From the NCBI GenBank assembly GCA_948144175.1, contig CANXME010002568.1, forward strand, positions 1,487,001 through 1,551,000: a stretch of 64,000 nucleotides of DNA, in the 5' to 3' direction. Each line of letters begins with the position of its first letter. The first letter of the stretch is position 1. The stretch comes from Closterium sp. NIES-65 (taxonomy: Eukaryota > Streptophyta > Zygnematophyceae > Desmidiales > Closteriaceae). The position numbers were made by a program, and so were the translations under genes. The notes under the pieces are model-generated. The model had not been told where the DNA came from. It worked only from the letters and a program-made list of their open reading frames with translations, and searched no databases. Positions 34,901 to 45,200 of this stretch are shown here, one piece after another.

Positions 34901-37381
34901 TACCTGGAGGCGCGGGTTGACTTCGAGGAAGTAGAAAGAGTTGCCTGCCATGCTGTAGAGGTACTCCACCGTCGCCACACCGCAGTACCCCACGATCTTG
35001 GCCAGCCGCCGCGCGCCCTGCTCCAGCTCGTGCACCACGTCGGGGGGCGCCACGGTGATCGGCCCCTCCTCTATGATCTGCGCACACTCAGGGCACAGTC
35101 AACGCACAGGCAGAACACTATCAGCACACAATCAGCGCAGTCAACGCAGTCAGCACACAATCAGCGCAGTCAACGTAGTCAGCACACAATCAGCGCAGTC
35201 AGCGTACAGTCAGAGATGAGTCAGCAATGAGTCAATAACGGAATCGTAATGGTTCAGCGACGGCTCAGTGAAGAGCATATCAGCGCACCAATAACAGAAG
35301 CTGGGCTGGCTGTTCGACTGTGCCTGAAACCTGCCTTCCTCGCATTTATGTTAATGTTTAGCTTGGTAAGCGATTAATCCCCTCATTCACGCTGTCAGGC
35401 TCTCGCAAACCCACATGGCACAGCATAATATGCTCCTTCGCTTCTCCTCGCTTTGAGCTTGGCTACTTACTAACTGTTCGTTCGTGGGCTTTGTACTCGT
35501 TATAAGACTCACAAGAACACAAACCCACCTTCTGGTGCCGCCTCTGGATGCTGCAGTCCCTGCTGTGTAGCGCCACCACGTTGCCATGCGCGTCGCACGC
35601 CAGCTGCACCTCCAAGTGCCGACTCTGCGGAGTAGTGCATGCGAGGGGCAAAGGAAGATACAGTACAGTTATGGAACTGGCTGAGAGTAGAAAAGAAGAA
35701 AAGGAGACCAGGGCGAAATGCGGTTTGGAATTCAAGACTTGTTTGTTTGCGAAAAGCAGCCCCAGTGCTGCGCAGTGCAGTGTGTGGCGATGCCTCGTTC
35801 AAGATTCTCCAAACTCGTTTGTAACTTATGCCCTGAACGCGTTTCTGATTCTACCAGAAAACACTTACCAGGGCTGCCACCTTCATGACGAATACAGGCG
35901 AGCCGGGCACTTCGCCTTGCACTTGCTTGAACAGGGTTACCACCTCCTCCTCGTTGTGCACCTGCACTCGCCGCCACAGCCATTTATGGAAAGCATCACT
36001 CATCAGTCGTACTCAACCGGCCATTCTAAGCAGAAACAATCAGAGACAAGAAATCAACCAATCAAACAAACAACCAAAAGAAAGCAACAGTCAGTGAGTT
36101 CACCTTGCGGATACCCTTGCCGCCACCACCCCAGGAGGCCTTGATCATGGCCGGGTAGCCGACGCGGTTGCAGCAGTCGAGACACTCCTCCGTGGTGCGC
36201 ACGCACGCCTGGTGGTACAGCTCCTCCTCGATCTCCGTCCTGCACTGGTCGTCCGGCAGGATAATCTGGTGCGCGCGAGGAGGCCGCACAGACAGTAGGG
36301 TAAAACGAGTGAAGCCGCATTAGTCGGTTGAACTGAGTGTGAGATATGCTAGAGCAAATGTGTTTACCGGAAGGACTCTCACAAATGATGACGACGCTTC
36401 ACAATAAAAAACTAAAATGATTCAGGAACCACGACAACAACTATGTGAATTCTCCCAAGTGGCCTGCACTTACGCTGGAACCACTCCACGGGAGCGTTGG
36501 AACTCACGACAACAAGTACGTCATGTTTTTTTCTCTCTCTCTAATGTGGCTTGCACTTACGCTGGAGCCACTCCACGGGATCGTTGGAACTCGGGCCGTC
36601 TGCGCTATAAGCGTGGAGCCGATTTTGTCGCCTAGTGCCGCCATGGAATGCGCCGAAGGGCCCAGGAACGCGATACCCTTAGCCGAGAGCGACTGCGGAA
36701 GATCCGGGTTCTCAGACGCGTGACCCCAGCCAGGCCACACGGCGTCCACTTTAGTTCGCTCCGCGACCTGAAAAATGACATCAGATTTGCAAATTATTGC
36801 TGTACAGAAACCACGTAAGCTGAGCAATACAGACTGAGATAACAAGTTTAAGCAGTCATTTCATGTGATACACACGGACTTTAGTCATACCTCGACGATA
36901 AGCTGCACGTTAGCGTAGTTGTTGTTGTTAGTCCCACCAGGAACCTCAACGAATGTATCCGCCATGCGAATGTGTTCGGCATTCGCACGCATGTCTTCCG
37001 GCGTAGCCATTGCAACCAGCTGTATAGCTCGCTCTTGACCAAAGGTCTCGAATGCCCATGATCTGACGAACGAGGGTTAGAAAGTACCGTCGGAAGGTAA
37101 AAATTAGCTACCTTAGTACTTATGATCAGGATTAACAAGAAACATGCGCATTGAAAACTGCAACAACAATCTCCGTTCCGCTGTTTTGTGGCTCTTAAAC
37201 GCTTCTTCGTAATGTTATTTTTGGTGTCTAACCTTATGCTGTTGATAAACTTGACCGCTGCGATGCCATTGTTGGCAATAAGGACGCTGTTGATGGGCCG
37301 TGTTCCCCCAAGGAGACGGCAGTATTCAGCCACCATGCTTGGCCCTCCGCTGAACGCGGCTCCATTAGCTACAGGCAACAT
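22916..37381 (-). CDS. ACC1: homomeric acetyl-CoA carboxylase
   Basis: The enzyme makes malonyl-CoA from acetyl-CoA, bicarbonate and ATP. I read 25 exons, the first at 37233-37381 and the last at 22916-22978; they sum to 7251 nt (2416 aa), and each junction is GT-AG. Biotin carboxylase covers about residues 30-530 ([31 protein letters not shown]; glycine loop [28 protein letters not shown] across exons 7-8). The biotin-carrier lysine is about residue 702 in [11 protein letters not shown] (exon 15, 31326-31706). The ACC central region spans about 790-1550. The carboxyltransferase is almost entirely one 2217-nt exon (23371-25587) with [29 protein letters not shown] and [14 protein letters not shown]. 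The N-terminus has no transit peptide, so a cytosolic enzyme is inferred. ATG 37379-37381 opens just before the conserved start. Confidence 0.93.
25683..25737 (-). repeat. 5' echo of the ACC1 carboxyltransferase exon
   Basis: Copy of the first 35 nt or so of exon 24 and its acceptor (TGCAG|ATCTTCGAGGAGG) in the upstream intron. Confidence 0.8.
25918..26045. repeat. CCACCA/CAGCACC trinucleotide-type repeat in an ACC1 intron
   Basis: Imperfect (CCACCACCAGCACC)n tract between exons 23 and 24. Its long ORFs on both strands are not genes. Confidence 0.85.
26469..26536 (-). repeat. 5' echo of ACC1 exon 23
   Basis: Copy of the exon start ([12 protein letters not shown]) with acceptor and intron tail. 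The true edge is at 26403. Confidence 0.85.
26939..27023 (-). repeat. 5' echo of ACC1 exon 22
   Basis: Copy of the segment encoding [23 protein letters not shown] sequence, upstream of the true exon at 26693-26885. Confidence 0.8.
27156..27345 (-). repeat. 3' echoes of ACC1 exon 21
   Basis: A long copy (about 155 nt) repeats the exon end ([19 protein letters not shown]...[10 protein letters not shown]). A second short copy of the donor edge is separated by the phrase CTTTTGTACGAGGCCCTT. Confidence 0.85.
29804..30071 (-). repeat. two 3' echoes of ACC1 exon 17
   Basis: 29804-29917 and 30001-30071 repeat the exon end ([23 protein letters not shown]) with its donor, downstream of the true exon 30111-30383. 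The nearer copy has a small deletion. Confidence 0.9.
30395..30482. repeat. 12-bp GATGGGTGGGGG repeat in an ACC1 intron
   Basis: Seven or so tandem units directly upstream of exon 17. Confidence 0.9.
30571..30933 (-). repeat. two 5' echoes of ACC1 exon 17
   Basis: 30571-30736 repeats the exon start ([16 protein letters not shown]...[10 protein letters not shown]) with acceptor. 30877-30933 is a shorter, more diverged copy ([18 protein letters not shown]). Confidence 0.88.
33257..33344 (-). repeat. 5' echo of ACC1 exon 10
   Basis: Copy of the exon start and acceptor (CTTGTCCTGCCAG on the + strand) with an internal deletion that shifts the frame. Confidence 0.85.
33866..33980 (-). repeat. 5' echo of ACC1 exon 9
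   Basis: Copy of [23 protein letters not shown] plus acceptor and intron tail. The copy has no donor after LALKS, so it is not a complete alternative exon. Confidence 0.85.
34522..34707 (-). repeat. 5' echoes of ACC1 exon 8
   Basis: Two copies (about 34522-34570 and 34651-34707) of the start of exon 8; the first has an internal deletion, the second is more diverged. Confidence 0.7.
36461..36511 (-). repeat. 3' echo of ACC1 exon 3
   Basis: Copy of the exon end (PWSG-coding) and donor GTAAGTGCA, downstream of the true edge at 36561. Confidence 0.88.
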
Positions 37382-38568
37382 ATTGGAGTATCACACGAAG
37401 GAAATCTAGAGCAGAAATAACTATGTCTCTAGACAAATGTTATTCCAGGTTAAGCCAGAATCGCATCTCTTAGCAGCTAAAGCTGAACTACTTAAGAACC
37501 GCCAGTCTCGCGGGAGAAGTAGACAGGCCTGTCAAACCTAAGCAGATCCGCCTATCACTACCCCGTCACGCTGAGCAGGCAGAGAGACGCAAGTCTTATG
37601 CGTTGATGTGCATCGATTGAAACGGCGACAGAGAGCGACGATCCGTCACTTTCAACGGCTGTTAGGATTGAACATTGAGCTAATGGATAGGGGGATGCAA
37701 GGCGAGGTGAAGCAAGGCCACATAAGGATTTGGCCACCAGATTCAGGGAAGAATGGCGGTCAGGGAAGCACGGTGATTCGCAGGACTCAGGGAGTTGAAG
37801 GGCAGCAGAAATGAAAGGCGGGAAACACCTTGAGATCATCCTCAATCCGTCCTGTCAGAAAGCACACTATCGCGAGCAAACGAACACGGGTTACCACAAT
37901 ATCGTGAGTACTCGCAACTGTGCGAGCAGTTGGAGGAATTTCCCAAGGGTCGCTGTCTGTTGCTTCCACCGATTCAAAACGTCAGCAGCAGCGGCTTGAG
38001 GATTTCATTGGACGAAAGGGAGCAAGTGTGCAAAATGTCGTGCTCGTGTGGGAGGGATGTGGCAAGAGGTTTACGAATGTTACATCTGGCCAGCAGAGAC
38101 CAATATGCGTTCCGTCTATTGGCTGCGAGAAGCGGCGTGTTCGTATCATGTGACACTCTTGTGCAGTATTGGTCCAGACGCCAGATCGCAAGAGGTGTCA
38201 GAGAAGTGCGGGTTTGCATGCCGTGGAAGCATACGCAGACGCGACGCGACCACCTAGCTAGGGGTTCTGGCTCGGATACATCCAGACCTCGTTTTCGAGA
38301 ATCGTGGAAAGCAATGCGAAAATGGGGCTACAGAGAAACGCGACACAAACTCGTACACAATGTCAAACAAAAGGTATATTGCTTAGGCCGGAAAAAACCT
38401 AAGTTGTAAATATTGCTAAACACATTTCTATTCTATATGGGAGCAAAATCCACAAGCAGAAAAAACACAACCTAAGGTGGATTAAATGTTGATCGCAATC
38501 CCAACCTCTAACAAACGAGATAGTATTACCTTCTTGTGCTAAGAAGTACATGTCCACATGTGCAACCC
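37382..38568. other. ACC1 promoter and PPK2 3' flank
   Basis: 1187 bp separate the PPK2 stop from the ACC1 start, both genes on the minus strand. No convincing gene is seen; the 159-aa + frame at 37930-38409 has no family features and shares its span with several other open frames. Confidence 0.5.
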
Positions 38569-40253
38569 TCAAAACAACTGTGGAACAAAGGTCTGGTCCG
38601 TGACTGGTGGTCGCACATAATAATCCTCCTGGAGCGGCGGAATCTTCACGTCATTCGGCTCAATCAGATCCTCATACGGGATCAAGCTGAGCAAGTGCGC
38701 CATCACACTCAGCCTCGCCGCCTTCTTATCATCCGACGGGACCACATACCACGGTGCCTGCTTGATATCACAATACCCAAACATCACATCCTTTGCGTAC
38801 GAATAATCCGCCCACCGCGCCCGTGACTGCAGGTCCATGTCGCTGAGCTTCCACCGCTTTTCCGGCCGATCCAGCCGCTCCTTAAACCGCTTCTCCTGCT
38901 CCTCGGGACTCACCGAAATCCAGTACTTGACCAGAATAATCCCCGACCGCACCAGCATGCGCTCAAACTCGGGGCACGACCGGAGAAACTCGCGATACTC
39001 TTCGTCCGTGCAGAACCCCATGACCCGCTCAACCCCCGCGCGGTTATACCAGCTTCGATCGAACAGAACCATTTCGCCCGCAGCCGGAAGGTGGGCTACA
39101 TAGCGCTGGAAGTACCACTGAGTGCGCTCGCGGTCCGAGGGGGTTCCCAGAGCCTTGATGCTGCACACACGCGGGTTTAGCGGCGCCGTGATGACCTTGA
39201 TAATACCACCCTTGCCGGCCGCGTCGCGCCCCTCGAATATGACCACGACGCGCAGGCCCTTCTTCTTGATCCACTCCTGCAGCTTCACCAGCTCGAGCTG
39301 TAATGGGGGGCGGTGGGGGAGTGGGGGGGAAGGGATGGGGTTTAAAGGGATGTAAGGACCTCTAGCGCACGTGCGGGCCCTTCTTCTTGTTCCACTCCTG
39401 CAGTTACTTTCAAGCGCCCGACCTGGCAATGGGGGAGAGAAGAGAAGAAAGGAGGGGGAATGATAAAGGGGGGAGGTTGAAGGCATGAAAAGGGTTAAGG
39501 GGCCCTTCTGCTTAAACACTCCCCCCCTGGCATGACAACACTCCGACGATGAGCACCACATGAGGAGTGTTAAAGAGGAGAGGAGAAGAGGAGGGGGAGG
39601 AGGGGGAGGGAGGGGGAGGAGGGGAAGCAGGGGAAGGAGGGGAAGGAGGGGAAGGAGGGGAAGGAGGGGGGAGGAGGGGGAGGAGGGGGGAGGAGGGGGA
39701 GGAGGGGGAGGAGGGGGAGGAGGGGAAGGAGGGGGAGGAAGGGGAGGAGGGGGAGGAGGGGGAGGAGAGGGAGGAGAGGGGAGGAGGAGGGAGGAGGAGG
39801 AGGAGGAGGAGGAGGAGGAGGAGGAGGAGGAGGGAGGAGGAGGAGGAGGAGGAGGAGGAGGAGGAGGAGGAGGAGGAGGAGGTGGAGGAGGAGGAGGAGG
39901 AGGAGGAGGAGGAGGAGGAGGAGGAGGAGGAGGAGGAGGAGGAGGAGGAGGAGGAGGAGGAGGAGGAGGAGGAGGTGGAGGAGGAGGAGGAGGAGGAGGA
40001 GGAGGAGGAGGAGGAGGAGGAGGAGGAGGAGGAGGAGGAGGAGGAGGAGGAGGAGGAGGAGGAGGAGGAGGAGGAGGAGGACATAGCTTGTGCAAGTGAA
40101 GCTCTCATAAGAACCAAGTTCAAAATGCCTACACCATTTCCCCAAGTTTCGCGCACATGGTGGTGCATTGTGCTTCAAACGGAGTGTGCTTAGAATAAGT
40201 TTTTAATATATTTTCTATCCTCTTCCTCTTAAACACGCAACAAACTTGTGTAC

Positions 40254-40286
<33 letters not shown>

Positions 40287-41124
40287 TTTCTTCCTCTCCA
40301 TCCCCCACCCCTTTCTCCTATACCCTCCCCATTTTACCTAACCCCGAAAAAACACCTGGTACCCGTTATAAGCTCACCTGCAGCCTCTCCAGTTCGTCCT
40401 CGTAGTTGTAGTTCTTCTTCTTCTTCCCCTTATCCTTCTCCGCCGCCTTGGCGTGCGACGAAAGGTCGTCCGGGTAGTGCCCCGTTGGCTCCACCCCGCG
40501 GCTGCGACCGTTCTTGTCCTTCTCCTTCTCCTTTTTCGACTTTTTCTTCCCTTCGCTGCCCGATGAGCTGCCCGTTTCGCTGCCCGAGGAGCTGCCCGAG
40601 GAGCTACCCGTCACGGGGCTTGTCACCTCCTTCGTCTCGCTCTCCACCTTCCCCGCCGCTACCTCCGCCTTCGTTCCATCCTCAACCTCCTCTGCCGTGT
40701 CGCCCTTTTTCTTCTTCTTATCTCCCTTCTTCTTCCCCTTTCCGCTCTTTTCCAGATCGCTCAAATAAAGATCTTCGTGGTGGTACACCCGAGGCGCCCA
40801 CCCGCCGCCGTGAATCGCGCCGGCTTCGTCGCCGTCGTCGCCGCCGGGCCTGCCGCCGCCCACCGCGGGGATCTCGAAGTCGTCGAGTCGCGGGCTTTTG
40901 GTAGACGAGAGCGCGACTCCCGCGGGCGCGTCGTTCTCGGGCTCGTCCCCGTCCTTCTTCGCACGCGAGGTTACCACTCGAGCGGCATTCCTTCGCCTGC
41001 TTTCGCCAAGCCGCAGGAAACCGGGCGGCGACGAGTGGCCAAGAGGACGGCGAGACGCGAGAAGAGAGTGCGACGGCCTTTCGGATAGCCCAGGAGATGC
41101 GGAGACGAAGAGCGTCGCAGGCAT
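38569..41124 (-). CDS. ppk2: polyphosphate kinase 2 family protein, plastid-targeted (predicted)
   Basis: PPK2 enzymes transfer phosphate between polyphosphate and nucleotides. Exon 1 is 40378-41124 and exon 2 is 38569-39297, phase 0, giving 491 aa. The catalytic domain fills about residues 240-480: Walker A GRDAAGKGG, TERTQWYFQRYV-like segment, Walker B and lid in EMVLFDRSWYNRAGVERVMGF, then KYWISVSPEEQ and KRWKLSDMDLQSRARW. Length and motifs match one-domain bacterial class I PPK2. The first 60 or so residues are rich in Ser, Arg and Ala with few acids (ending ARVVTSRAKK), which looks like a chloroplast transit peptide. A low-complexity Lys/Ser/Glu linker follows (about 65-235). The intron falls inside the domain's first helix, so the gene is properly eukaryotic, not contamination. 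A bacterial origin is inferred. Confidence 0.92.
39363..39411 (-). repeat. 5' echo of PPK2 exon 2
   Basis: Copy of the exon start region (GGGCCCTTCTTCTTG...CACTCCTGCAG on the + strand) in the PPK2 intron. Confidence 0.75.
39573..40081. repeat. (GGA)n-rich purine tract in the PPK2 intron
   Basis: About 500 bp of purine-only strand. It begins as GGGGA/GGGGGA mixtures and becomes nearly pure (GGA)n from about 39795, with three isolated T interruptions. Poly-Pro, poly-Ser, poly-Leu and poly-Gly ORFs here are artefacts. Confidence 0.97.
40255..40285. repeat. poly-C run in the PPK2 intron
   Basis: An uninterrupted C homopolymer of about 30 bases. Confidence 0.95.
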
Positions 41125-42257
41125 TATTCCCGGCTTGAGTGTACCAGAAAAAGCGTAGCAACTACGAAGTGATTACTGGTAAAGCTTTCTCACTTGCCAG
41201 GAGCGCAAGGTGAGTTCCGGTGCAATGCAACAACGGTACAGTCAAGGTCAGAGGTGCCTTGGAGTCGACTCAAAAGTCACCGCGAACAGCAACAACGGAA
41301 AGAAAAGCTTGCGGGAGCCAACTGAAGCCGAAGCCGCTTCGAGGGACGAGTGCGTTGGGTGCAGACAGAGATGCCGCAGATTCGAGTTGAGTTGCGGTGA
41401 ATGCAAAGCAAGCAGAGGAGGCAAGCGTGTGTAAAGCGCTTGGTCTGATTTCCTGGGAGGTTGGAATTTTTGCTGCTGCTGATCTTGTCGTTGCTTCCTC
41501 ACAACACAGTGCGCGAATTCGTCGGAAGGACGGATGACGAGTTTCTGCGGCGAATGAGCAAGTACAATACAGTGGGAACTGAGGATTGGTTCCTGGTTTG
41601 CGAAACTTAGGAGGTGGCGTAGAGAAACTTACGAAATGACATTTATGATTCTCACTTCTGTTCACAGTGCTGAAGGAACTCTACACTCGATGTTTGCAGC
41701 TCCCCATTGTTCCCAGCAAGAAAAATGCGTCCCACATTTGGAATGGATATCTATCTGGTCAAGCGCTCTACACTGTTATAGGCAGGGACCAACTGGTTGA
41801 CAGCGCGGAAGCGATGCGCTGGCGCTGACAAGGCAGCACCTTATTGGTGATACCTGACGTGTCAAACACCAATGAAAACGGGTACTTCGAGATCTTTGTG
41901 CGTCCTTGCACAAATCATGCGTGCTGCGTATATTCGTACGCCGGTATGCGTGGCGAGTGTATCCTCAATATATGCCAGCAATAAGAGGGGAGGGAGCATG
42001 AGAATTGTGCATGCTCCTGTGGCAGCAGGAAAAACCAACTGCAGAAGGGAAATGGGACACTGGTTGAGTTGAGAGAGATATCGGCTTCTGTTGACAAATA
42101 ATGGAGTTGTTAGTCTACCTTGAGACCAAAAAAAATATCTTCAATGTGTCCTGTTTCTTGCACGCGTCCCTAAAACTGCTTTCACTAGTGTGGGGTCGTT
42201 TTCTTCTATGACAACCAAAAAAAATATCCTACCTAAACAATGCGGTCGGCTTGCAAA
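41125..42257. other. PPK2 5' flank and villin 3' flank
   Basis: No gene seen. The stretch contains one member of the TTTTGAG/CTCAAAA palindrome family (GAGTCGACTC at 41262-41271). Confidence 0.5.
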
Positions 42258-45200
42258 CTAGAAGAGCCCGAGAGAGCGCTTTCTCTGGTCCTGCTTCCAC
42301 TTGGGCATGGCATAAAACTTACCCTTGTCGTACCCAAATATGCGGAGGAAATCCGCCTCTGACAGGTACGACTGGACGGGGGAGGGAGGGGATAAAGAGG
42401 AGGGTAATTGTTGAGGAGCTTTGAGGAATAGAATCTCCGAACCAAGGCATCCAGGACGGGTAGGGAGGGAATCAGAGAGCCGGAAGCGTTGATTTTGGTT
42501 AGGCCAAGGGGACTGCAGGGTGGGGGGACTGCAGGGCAGGGGGACTGCAGGGTGGGGGGACTGCAGGGCAGGGGGACTGCAGGGCAGGGGGACTGCAGGG
42601 CAGGGGGACTGCAGGGCAGGGGGACTGCAGGGCAGGGGGACTGCAGGGCAGGGGGGCTGCATGTGAGGACACGGGATAGGGGAAGGCACTCGAGGAAGGG
42701 CAATGGAATGGAGGTGGCGGATGACAATGTGAGTTGCAACTGCGACTCTTCTGACAGTCTCGGTTGTTGAGAATCCTCCTGACAGTCTCGGTTGTTGAGA
42801 ATCCTTCTGACAGTCTCGGTTGTTGAGAATCCTCCTGACAGTCTCGGTTGTTGAGAATCCTCCTGACAGTCTCGGTTGTTCAGAATCCTCCTGACAGTCT
42901 CGGTTGTTGAGAATCCTCCTGACAGTCTCGGTTGTTGAGAATCCTCCTGACAGTCTCGGTTGTTGAGAATCCTCCTGACAGTCTCGGTTGTTGAGAATCC
43001 TCCTGACAGTCTCGGTTGTTGAGAATCCTCCTGACAGTCTCGGTTGTTCAGAATCCTCCTGACAGTCTCGGTTGTTGAGAATCCTCCTGCGTGTACGATT
43101 GTGTCGCCACACCATTGGCTGCCACCTCCTGCCTGCCCTTCCGAATCATCGCGTTCCGGCACGCAGCAGGATTCTCCATGATTGCAACTCACATTGTTGT
43201 CTTCCATTAACGATCGACACAACCCCTCAACTGCTGCCACTCGCTCTTTTCAATCCCCCCCCCACTCTCCCCGCCCTCCCCCCTCCCTCCCCCACTCTCA
43301 CCTCTCTTCTTGTAGTGTCAATCCCTCGAATCGGGTTCTTGCTGTCAATGATCAGCCTGTCAAATGAATAACACACCCCCTCCACTGCTGCTTCCCCATT
43401 CCCTGCTCCTCCTGCTCCTCCTGCTCCTCCTCCTGCTGCAGCTGCACTGTCACTGCTGCCACCGCCGCCCTTCTTCCCCTCCTCCTCGCCATCCTCGCTA
43501 TCATCATCCTCGTTATCCGCTTCATGCACCGAGCCTGAGAGAGAATTTCCCCTGGCGAGCTTGAGAGGCTCTGTGAGGGCCGGAGAGCGACGGGGAGGGG
43601 GAGCGGACAGGGAAATGAGTTGTATGGATGAGCCTTCTTCCCCTCCTACTCAAAACTCGACTTATCACACACGAGGGGGAGTGGGCAGGGAAATGAGTTG
43701 TATGGATAAGCCTTCTTCCCCTCCTCCTCGCCCATCCTCACTATCGTCATCCTCATTACCCGCTTCATGCACCGAGCCTGCGAGAGAGTTTCCTCTGGCA
43801 AGCTTGAGAGGCTCTGGGGGCGAACGGGAGAGGGACGGGGAGGGTGATCAGGGAGAAGGGTGGGTGGGGAAGGAGGGGAAGGAGAGGGGTGGAGAGGGGT
43901 GGAGATGGAGAGCCGGGAGAAACATAGGTTGTATGGATGGATGAGGCAGGGCTATCATCATCCTCGTTACCCGCTTCACGCACCAAGCCCCAGAGAGAGT
44001 TTCCCCTGGCAAGCTTGAGAGGCTGAAGAGAGGCAGGGGAGATGGTGAGCGCAGAGAGAGAGGGCTTGGCGGAGGGGGAGTGGTGGCAGACCTGAATCCA
44101 ACCTAACACCTGTAGACTGTGCCGCAGCACTTACTGATTCTTGAGGCAACTCGACTGTCCCTCACCACTCACCCAGTTTCTCCCCTTTGAGCGCGCCAGT
44201 CAGCGCAGCCATGGCAGCGGCTCGCTGGGTTGAAGGGGACGGGCCGGGGGAGGGCCCCCTCCTGCCCGCCAGCCCCTTGATGAGCGCGGGGGAGATGGTG
44301 AGCGAGGAGAGGGTGGGCTTGGCGGAGGGGGAGTGGGGCGTGGAGGAGGAGCGAGGGGTGGAGGAGGATGACGTGGCGGATGGGGATTGGTGCGTCAGTG
44401 CTGCGAGCCGACGCTTGGCCGTCTGGGGAAGGTACGGGGAAAGTGGGGAACAGGAGCGGATGCAGGGTTGGGGAGGGGAAAGTGGGGAACGGGAGTGGAC
44501 GCGGGGTTGGGAAGGGGAGTTTGTGGAGGGGAAGGGATTAGAGCGGAACGGGAGGAAGGTAAGGAAAAGAGGGGATTATGGATGAAGGTTCAGCAGATAC
44601 TGATATGAAATGAAGCCCCTCTTCAAGCAAGAAATGAAGAGCGGGGTAGAGGAAAGGAGGAGGAGGAGCAGGGCAAAGGAGGTATGGGAAGAAGAACGGG
44701 GGAACAAACAAAGTGAAGCGTGAGGGAGGGCAGCATGTGAAGGGAGGGCAGGGAGGGAAGGAAGGGATGGCAGGGGCAGGAAGGGAGGGATTCACATCAG
44801 AGACCTCGAGCGATTCTCCCTGCAGCAACGCCAGCTTTGCTTTTGAGAATTCTCAAAAGCAACACCAACAGGGAGGGAGGGAGGGATTAGGGTTTGAAGG
44901 ACTCACATCGGAGAGCTCGAGCGATTTTCCCTGCAGCAGAGCCAGCTTGCGGTCATAGGGGTCTGCTAGGGTCTGGAGGGGTGAGGAGGGACAAGGAGCA
45001 TAACAGCAAGGGCAAGGGGGGGAAGCGAACAGGGATGCAGGGAGCATGATCAGAAACCAAGATGGGGAGGAAGCGATGTGCCCTGCAGCAGAGCCAGCTT
45101 GGGGCCTGCTATGCTAGGGCCTGGTGGGAGAGAAAGAGGAAGTGGGAGGGAGGGAAGCGGGTGAGTGCCGCTGCCAGCTCTGTGCTCAGAGCTCTATGCG

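Noticed and set aside
37930..38409. 159-aa + strand frame between ACC1 and PPK2
   Set aside because: Competing frames on both strands, no domain, and position in the ACC1 promoter region.
38569..40095. A 508-aa frame starting in poly-Pro and running into the PPK2 domain
   Set aside because: The N-terminal part is translation of the (GGA)n intron. A clean acceptor at 39297/39298 and the in-phase exon at 40378-41124 give a better model.
39560..40193. Poly-Gly, poly-Glu, poly-Leu and poly-Ser frames
   Set aside because: Simple-sequence translation on both strands of the (GGA)n tract.
42233..43240. Long frames joining the headpiece to an [14 protein letters not shown] repeat
   Set aside because: The repeat is a 28-bp intronic minisatellite. 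The headpiece exon has its own acceptor at 42371/42372 in phase with exon 17.
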